From NCBI GenBank assembly GCA_045537905.1, contig JAZSQJ010000036.1, positions 1 through 10,311 of the forward strand: a DNA stretch of 10,311 bases, given 5' to 3'. The DNA is from SIG636 sp045537905. GTDB lineage: Bacteria > Bacillota > Clostridia > Oscillospirales > CAG-382. This document shows, piece by piece, positions 5,608 through 10,311 of this stretch (its first letter is position 1; the number at the start of each line of letters is the position of its first letter). The position numbers were made by a program, and so were the translations under genes. The notes beneath the pieces are model-generated. The model was not told where the DNA came from and searched no databases. It saw nothing but the letters and a program-made list of their open reading frames with translations.

Positions 5608-8172
5608 CTACAAAAGGAAGGACATTGCCACCGAGGGTATCATCCACATAAGCTGGTAAACGAGGACCGAGGCACTGCCGTAGGCGGCGTCGCCGCCGGT
5701 TACGGACAGGAAGAATACCGCCAGCACTGCCACCAGGGCAGAGGCTATGCCGATAATGCAGTTGCTTCTTGCGGCGTGCCTTGCTCTGTCGCAGAGGATG
5801 AACATTTTAAGGAAGGTATGAAGCCCCGAGGTGGAAACGATACCGCTGCCCATTTTGTCCACAACCTCGTCCATCTCCTCGGGCTTGTCCCCCTTAAGGA
5901 TAGCAACGGGGCAGTTTTTGTAGCCAAGGTTTTTTTGCAGCAGCTCGTTATTGATGTTGGGGTCAAGGGTCTTGATGCCCACGCAAACCCCTGCCCTGTG
6001 CATACTGCGAAGAAGCTCGTCAAACTCGGCGTTTATGCCGTACTTAACGTAGATTTTTGCAACTATGGTGTTATCTATCGCCATAAACATAATGCTGTCT
6101 GCCTTACGGGCGTAGGAGCTGTCACCGTCGTCGTCGGGGGTGTCAAAGCGGCAGTGACGCATATAGGAGCGTTTGCCCAGATAGTAGTCCGTGTTGTCCA
6201 TAACTATGTGCAAGCCGTCTGCCGCCGTACCCATAAGCCTTATGCTCGTAGGCTGGGGCAGCTTGTTGAGCATCTTGGCGGTAACGCTCTTAAGAGGACC
6301 GCCTATGTAGTTGAACAGCATACCCAGTCTGGTAAGCACCTTGTCCACGGGGTAGTCGCCGTAGGTAACCACGGTGCTTATGCTGGTAAGATGGGGGCGG
6401 AACGCCTCCACGTCTGCAAAGGAAAGCACAGCCGCATCCGCATACTCCTCCGCAACGGCGTTACCGATAAACGCCGCCTTGTTGCGGTGGGCGATAATAC
6501 CTGCGGTAATGACGGGCAGGCTAAGCATAAAGAAGCCGCAAAGGGGGCTTGCCGCCGTAAACAGCATTACTGCCGACTTAAAGGCGCCGTAAAGGTCGTT
6601 GTTAAGCAGAAAGCTTACAAGGAACAAAGCAACAGCCGCCGCAAAGGTTGCAGGCAACATAAAATTAAATATGTTCTCGCCCTCGGGTCTGCGGGTAGTC
6701 CTTGCAAAAAAGCCTTCCACAAAGTCTGCCTTCTTAACCGTAAACAAATCAGAGCTTTCGTCCAGGTACTTATAAAACTCACCTGCCTCACCCGTGTTCC
6801 CCGTAAGAGGCTTGGTGGTAAACTTAGGCTTTTTGGATGCGATGATTACAAAGGCACGCTTGTCCTTTATGCACTGCAGGTGCCTTACCAGCGCCAAGGC
6901 GGTAGCTCCTGCTGCGGCAGGCAGATTGAAAAGCTGCAGGTCAAGCCTGGAGGGGTCTGCAAAGAGGCTTGCTATACAAAGGGTGCTTGCCACTATAACG
7001 GAGGCAGACATAAGACTGTCTGCGGTCAGCTTAAAGTCCGTAAAGCTTTTAAGTCCGTTTATAAAGCTGTCCTTCATAATCATTATTATAAAGAACAAAA
7101 GCTGTAGGTCTGCCAGTATATATATTATACCAAAGCGTCCGGGACGAAGGAAGGGTGAACGGTCAGAGTTGTAGGCGCCCAGCTCCATATATAATATAAG
7201 GAAGGTAATAAGCAAGGAGCCTATCAGCTTAAGACGGCTGGTTGCCACGGCTCTTGACAGCATAGAGGCTATCTCGCCGTTCTGGGCACGGTCTGTGTAC
7301 TCAAAGGCGTTTTCCGCCTTTTTCTTCTTCCTTCTCTTTTTCTTCTTCGTGTCGGCGGTTTTCTTCGCCTTCTTTTCCGTTTTTTCCTCAGCCTCCTCGG
7401 CGGTGCCCGTCTCGGGCTCCTCCTCGGGCAGAGGGTTGCCGTCCAGCATATTAAACAGGTACTTCAGCTTCTTGTCCTTTTCGTCCTCGCTGCTGCCCGT
7501 TTTGATTGCCTCCTCCTCGGCGTCCACTCCCATCGTAAGCTGGTCCTCCGCCTCGGTCTCGGTCTCAAGCCTTATCTCGTCCCTGTCTATCTTCTCGCCC
7601 AGAGAGGCAAAGTCCTCGTCAAAGCTTGCCCTCGCTCCCGTATCAAGAGGTATCTCCTTATGCTCCGACTCGTCGGTGCCAAACAGACTTTCCTGCACAA
7701 AGGTCTCCTTCTCAGGCGCCTCGTCGCTAAGTCTGCCTCCCTCCTCGGGCTTGGCTTCGGTAAGAGGTCGGCTATCCTTTTCTCCGGTCTTTTCCTCTAT
7801 CTCCTCCGCAGTGCCGTTAAGCATGGCAAGCAGACTCTCTGCGTGCTTGGAGGGTCTGTCTGCGTTCTCCGCAAAAAACTCCATAAGCACGCCGCCGTCC
7901 CCTGCGTGTGCCGCCAAAAGCTCCCTCAGCCTTTTCGTGCTCATATCAGGGGCAGCCTTTTTCTTGCCTGCGTATTCGTTTATTATCTCCTGCTCCTCCG
8001 TAATGGCAGGCTTTACAGCCTCCTTCTTTACGGGCTTTGCCGCCTCTATCTCCGCCTCTGCCATAGCAGAAAAATCGGGCATAGACTTACTGCGGTCCTC
8101 TTGGTTTTTGTCCTCAACCTCGGACAAAACGGAGCTTATCCAGCTTATAAGGTTATCTTTATTCTCAGCCAT
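5608..8172 (-). CDS. Degenerate P-type ATPase-like membrane protein with long charged N-terminus
   Basis: I do not recognise a named family. Residues 1-300 of 854 are highly charged and probably disordered: acidic stretches, then a Lys/Arg run (about 275-286). Eight likely membrane segments follow, at about 316-334, 347-366, 386-404, 413-428, 503-522, 531-558, 804-824 and 833-852. The large loop after segment six matches P1B ATPase topology. ASPLCGFFMLSLPVI (541-555) sits where CPC-type motifs lie, then NKAAFIGNAV resembles the usual GILIK stretch. The phosphorylation motif DKTGT is replaced by FADVEAF (A586 at the Asp position). TLDP (735-738) stands for TGD, and GSGIVS (775-780) for GDGIND. 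Ion pumping by the normal cycle is therefore unlikely; a regulatory or sensor role is inference. It starts 18 nt after rlmB with an AGGG site, likely cotranscribed. A strongly diverged but active enzyme is the alternative. Confidence 0.75.
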   Translation of the reverse strand: MAENKDNLISWISSVLSEVEDKNQEDRSKSMPDFSAMAEAEIEAAKPVKKEAVKPAITEEQEIINEYAGKKKAAPDMSTKRLRELLAAHAGDGGVLMEFFAENADRPSKHAESLLAMLNGTAEEIEEKTGEKDSRPLTEAKPEEGGRLSDEAPEKETFVQESLFGTDESEHKEIPLDTGARASFDEDFASLGEKIDRDEIRLETETEAEDQLTMGVDAEEEAIKTGSSEDEKDKKLKYLFNMLDGNPLPEEEPETGTAEEAEEKTEKKAKKTADTKKKKRRKKKKAENAFEYTDRAQNGEIASMLSRAVATSRLKLIGSLLITFLILYMELGAYNSDRSPFLRPGRFGIIYILADLQLLFFIIMIMKDSFINGLKSFTDFKLTADSLMSASVIVASTLCIASLFADPSRLDLQLFNLPAAAGATALALVRHLQCIKDKRAFVIIASKKPKFTTKPLTGNTGEAGEFYKYLDESSDLFTVKKADFVEGFFARTTRRPEGENIFNFMLPATFAAAVALFLVSFLLNNDLYGAFKSAVMLFTAASPLCGFFMLSLPVITAGIIAHRNKAAFIGNAVAEEYADAAVLSFADVEAFRPHLTSISTVVTYGDYPVDKVLTRLGMLFNYIGGPLKSVTAKMLNKLPQPTSIRLMGTAADGLHIVMDNTDYYLGKRSYMRHCRFDTPDDDGDSSYARKADSIMFMAIDNTIVAKIYVKYGINAEFDELLRSMHRAGVCVGIKTLDPNINNELLQKNLGYKNCPVAILKGDKPEEMDEVVDKMGSGIVSTSGLHTFLKMFILCDRARHAARSNCIIGIASALVAVLAVFFLSVTGGDAAYGSASVLVYQLMWMIPSVAMSFLL

Positions 8173-8190
8173 TTACAACACCCTTTTTGT

Positions 8191-8961
8191 TTATCCGCGT
8201 CCGTGTCGGTGAGCAGCCGCCTCAAACAGCACTACCGCCGCCGCTGTGGACACATTTAGTGAATTAAGCTTACCGTACATAGGTATGCTTATGACAAAAT
8301 CGCTATTTTCTCTCACCAGGCGTGAAACACCGTCACCCTCACTGCCCAGCACGAAGGCAACGCCGCCCCCGTCGTAACGCTGGGTATCAAAGGGCACGCC
8401 GTCTGCCTCCAGGGCGTAAACCCATACGCCGTTTTGCTTAAGGTACTGGATGGCGGAGGACAGGTTAGACACCTTGCACACGGGCACGTGCTCCACCGCC
8501 CCTGCCGACGCCTTTACCGCCGCAGGTGTAAGAAGGGCGCTGCGCCTTTTGGGAACGATAACCCCGTGACAGCCTGCACATTCCGCCGTGCGGATGATAG
8601 CGCCCAGATTATGAGGGTCACTCACACAGTCGGCAATGACGATAAAGGGAGCCTCGCCCCTTTCGGCGGCAAGACTTAGTATATCGTCCATGCTTGCATA
8701 CTCTCTGGCAGGTATCTGGGCAATAACGCCTTGGTTTGCCGCCGCCATACGGTCAAGGGCACCGCGGTCGCTTTCCACCACGGGCACGTTTGCCGCCAAC
8801 GCCTCGGCGTATATGACGTTAAGCATACCCTCACGGTTTTTAAGTATATACAGCTTGTCTATGCTCTTTCCGCTACGTATAAGCTCCCTTACAGCGTTTC
8901 TGCCTGCTATAAGGTCCTCTCTTTCCTCGGGAACAAAACCGTTTTTCCTGCCTTGTGCCAT
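8191..8961 (-). CDS. rlmB: 23S rRNA (guanosine2251-2'-O)-methyltransferase RlmB
   Basis: RlmB belongs to the TrmH branch of the SPOUT superfamily and methylates the 2'-O of a peptidyl-transferase-loop guanosine in 23S rRNA. The 256-residue protein has the usual N-terminal substrate-binding domain, with LIAGRNAVRELI (17-28) and NQGV (76-79). The knotted domain carries motif 1 DPHNLGAIIRTAE (115-127), including the catalytic-type Arg124. Motif 2 is LGSEGDGVS (205-213) and motif 3 is IPMYGKLNSLNVSTA (226-240). All conserved residues are present, so the enzyme looks functional. Another TrmH-family RNA methyltransferase specificity cannot be excluded. ATG at 8961 has a weak GGTGGG site upstream. 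A good promoter lies 34 bp before the start, and the P-type-ATPase-like gene follows 18 nt after the stop. It diverges from the DUF421 gene. Confidence 0.88.
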   Translation of the reverse strand: MAQGRKNGFVPEEREDLIAGRNAVRELIRSGKSIDKLYILKNREGMLNVIYAEALAANVPVVESDRGALDRMAAANQGVIAQIPAREYASMDDILSLAAERGEAPFIVIADCVSDPHNLGAIIRTAECAGCHGVIVPKRRSALLTPAAVKASAGAVEHVPVCKVSNLSSAIQYLKQNGVWVYALEADGVPFDTQRYDGGGVAFVLGSEGDGVSRLVRENSDFVISIPMYGKLNSLNVSTAAAVVLFEAAAHRHGRG

Positions 8962-8994
8962 AATAACCCACCATTCCTATTTTGATACATAGTC

Positions 8995-9023
8995 ATTATA
9001 ACACACTCTTTTCTTTTCTTCAA
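8995..9023 (-). promoter_or_regulatory. Promoter of rlmB and the P-type-ATPase-like gene
   Basis: On the - strand, TTGAAG (9023-9018) and TATAAT (9000-8995) have a 17-bp spacer; the -10 is perfect and the -35 matches four of six. It is the only good promoter seen upstream of rlmB and probably serves the downstream membrane-protein gene too. Confidence 0.7.
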
Positions 9024-9048
9024 TCTTTTTTTACTATTTTCGTATAAA
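9019..9048 (+). promoter_or_regulatory. Weak candidate promoter of the DUF421 operon
   Basis: TATAAA at 9043-9048 is a good -10, but the best -35 is only TTCAAT at 9019-9024 with an 18-bp spacer. It would overlap the -35 of the rlmB promoter, giving back-to-back divergent promoters. A non-sigma-A promoter is also possible. Confidence 0.3.
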
Positions 9049-9087
9049 AAATCCGCCCCGTGGAAAAATAAGGCAGAGGTGTTGCTT

Positions 9088-9762
9088 ATGACGGTAATTT
9101 TTGTGCGCAGCTTTATATTTTTTATTATACTCAGCCTTAGTATGAGGCTTATGGGCAAAAGGCAGATAGGGGAGATAGAGCTGACGGAGTTTGTTACGGC
9201 GGTTATGCTGTCAGAGCTGGCGGCGCTGCCCGTTACCGATGCGGATATACCCCTCCTTCACGGCTTCGTGGCGGTGGGGGTTATAGTCAGCCTGGAGATA
9301 ATAGTGGCGTTTTTGTGCCGTAAAAGCCCAACCCTGAGGGGAATTCTGGACGGCAAAGCCCTTATACTGGTGGCAAAGGGCAGGGTGCTGGAGAAAAACC
9401 TTACGGCAACAAGGGTAAGCGCCGACGAGCTGTTTGCCGCCATCAGAGGGGCAGGGCTTAAGGGGATGGAGGAGGTAAGCTACGTAATACTGGAGCAGAC
9501 GGGGGCGCTAAGCGTTATACCTGCCGCCCACGCCGCCCCTCTTACCCCTACGGATATGGGTATGAAAACGGAGGACAAGGGCGTAAGCCATATGGTGGTG
9601 GTGGACGGAAAGATACAAAAAAGAGCGCTTTCGGACAGCGGCAGGAATGAAAAGTGGCTCCTTGAGGAGCTAAAGAGAAAAAAGCTTTCGGTAAAGGAGC
9701 TGTTGTATTTTTCCGTTGACGACAGCGGAACCGTCAGCTTTGAGAGGAAAAGCGGGAGGTAA
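9088..9762 (+). CDS. DUF421 (YetF/YcaP-like) membrane protein
   Basis: The 224-residue protein has three likely N-terminal membrane segments at about 4-21, 33-49 and 57-77. Between the first two lies the family signature MGKRQIGEIELTEFV (22-36). The cytoplasmic part has GKALILVAKGRVLEKNL (89-105) and EEVSYVILEQTGALSV (128-143), both typical of DUF421. The family is common in spore-forming Firmicutes and some members are linked to spore membrane or germination properties; the molecular role is not settled. ATG at 9088 is chosen because AGAGGTG (9075-9081) lies 6 nt before it; GTG 9079 and TTG 9082 overlap that site. Three nucleotides separate its stop from the next start. DUF421 next to DUF4363 is a recurring clostridial pair, which supports both calls. 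Confidence 0.88.
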   Translation: MTVIFVRSFIFFIILSLSMRLMGKRQIGEIELTEFVTAVMLSELAALPVTDADIPLLHGFVAVGVIVSLEIIVAFLCRKSPTLRGILDGKALILVAKGRVLEKNLTATRVSADELFAAIRGAGLKGMEEVSYVILEQTGALSVIPAAHAAPLTPTDMGMKTEDKGVSHMVVVDGKIQKRALSDSGRNEKWLLEELKRKKLSVKELLYFSVDDSGTVSFERKSGR

Positions 9763-9765
9763 GGG

Positions 9766-10134
9766 ATGAAGAATTTTGTAATAGCTTTGTTGTTGCTGGG
9801 TCTGCTGGTGGGCGCTACCGTCCTTAACGCAGGGCAAACGAAAAAAGCCGCCCTGGAAATAGAGCAGGCTTTGAAAGAGGTGGAGGACGGCGCCGACGGC
9901 GACAACGCAGAGCGTATATCACGGTGCAGTGCGCTGCTGGAGGAAAAAAGGCTGGTTTTGCACCTTAGTCTGAGACATAGCTATATCGACGCCATGGCTG
10001 TTAATCTGGAGGAGGCATACGCCTATTGCCTCAGCGGTGACGCCCCCTCCATGAACGCCTCCATCTCCGCCGCCCTCTACAAAATAGAACGGATCAAGGG
10101 GATAGAAAGCTTTACCCTTTACAATATGCTGTAA
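9766..10134 (+). CDS. DUF4363 family membrane-anchored protein
   Basis: This 122-residue protein has one N-terminal membrane segment (4-20) that could also be an uncleaved signal anchor. An extracytoplasmic helical domain follows: EIEQALKEVEDGADGD (31-46), HLSLRHSYIDAMAVNLEEA (66-84) and a C-terminal IKGIESFTLYNML. Helix content, the RHSYID region and the SFTLYN ending match my recollection of DUF4363, whose function is unknown. It is shorter on Trp than usual members. ATG at 9766 has GGAGG at 9755-9759 with a 6-nt gap, and that site lies within the last codons of the DUF421 gene. Cotranscription is very likely, and a partner role at the membrane is inferred from the recurrent pairing. Confidence 0.78.
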   Translation: MKNFVIALLLLGLLVGATVLNAGQTKKAALEIEQALKEVEDGADGDNAERISRCSALLEEKRLVLHLSLRHSYIDAMAVNLEEAYAYCLSGDAPSMNASISAALYKIERIKGIESFTLYNML

Positions 10135-10152
10135 AAGGAGCGTACACCGTAT

Positions 10153-10311
10153 GGGCGGGGTAACTTCTCCCGCCGTTATAAGGGTTAAAAACGTCACCGC
10201 AAATTGTGACGGGGCGTAACGGTCGTTGATTGAACGGTACGGTTTACGAATTGTACCGCAAATTGTGATTAAACGGGACGGTTTATCACGGACGGCACCG
10301 CAAATTGTGAT
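10153..10311. repeat. AAATTGTGAT-type intergenic repeat cluster, right copy (cut by window end)
   Basis: Copies of ACCGCAAATTGTGA occur at 10196-10209, 10255-10268 and 10297-10310; the window ends in the third. The second runs on into TTAAACGGGACGGTTTAT and matches 819-850 at 29 of 32 positions. A GGCGGG/CCCGCC hairpin precedes them, as in the left cluster. No gene is seen in the stretch. Confidence 0.75.
10154..10174 (+). terminator. GC-rich hairpin after the DUF4363 gene
   Basis: GGCGGGG (10154-10160) pairs with TCCCGCC (10168-10174) around a 7-nt loop, 19 nt after the stop codon. No U tract follows, so it is at best a poor intrinsic terminator. It is equivalent to the hairpin at 769-797, so it belongs to the intergenic repeat family. 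Confidence 0.4.

Noticed and set aside
5587..7107. 506-codon + strand frame rich in His, Lys and Cys
   Set aside because: It is the reverse-complement shadow of the P-type-ATPase-like gene, with composition unlike a folded protein.
7295..8212. 305-codon Ser-rich + strand frame
   Set aside because: It is antisense to the Glu/Lys-rich N-terminus of the membrane protein; Glu and Lys codons read backwards give Ser, Phe and Leu.

Overview
The window looks like chromosomal DNA from a low-to-mid GC member of the Clostridia (Bacillota), probably an uncultured gut-type Oscillospirales relative. Pointers are a Gram-positive style LexA box, a TrmK-type tRNA methyltransferase, a clostridial DUF421/DUF4363 pair, a lipoprotein with a short Gram-positive signal, and intergenic palindromic repeats of a kind common in this group. 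The taxonomic call is inference from gene content only.

Left end (1-1197). A lone phage-type regulator gene (260-715, + strand) sits behind a perfect-consensus sigma-A promoter with a LexA operator in its spacer. A second, inverted LexA-like box lies just before the ribosome binding site. Four 9-bp GTCC iterations stand upstream. About 480 bp of gene-free, repeat-rich DNA follows, including a palindromic element in three copies and an 85-bp tandem unit.

Middle (1137-5533, - strand). An EF-G paralogue (fusA2 type) leads a run of three genes: the EF-G-like GTPase, a large lipoprotein with an Ig-like domain and a degenerate SGNH/DHHW-like domain, and trmK, which overlaps the lipoprotein gene. 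A promoter and a structured leader of about 140 nt precede the GTPase. A 13-bp-stem intrinsic terminator closes the run.

Right-centre (5586-9023, - strand). rlmB is followed 18 nt downstream by an 854-residue membrane protein. I read it as a degenerate P1B-like P-type ATPase: membrane layout and core fold resemblance are present, but the phosphorylated aspartate and the hinge aspartates are absent. It also carries a charged cytoplasmic extension of about 300 residues.

Right end (9019-10311, + strand). A DUF421 (YetF-like) membrane protein and a DUF4363 protein form a two-gene operon diverging from rlmB. The window ends in the same intergenic repeat family seen at the left end.

The housekeeping theme is translation (EF-G-like factor, TrmK, RlmB), interleaved with three poorly understood envelope proteins. 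The best candidates for something undescribed are the catalytically dead P-type ATPase-like protein and the isolated, doubly LexA-boxed phage-type regulator module.
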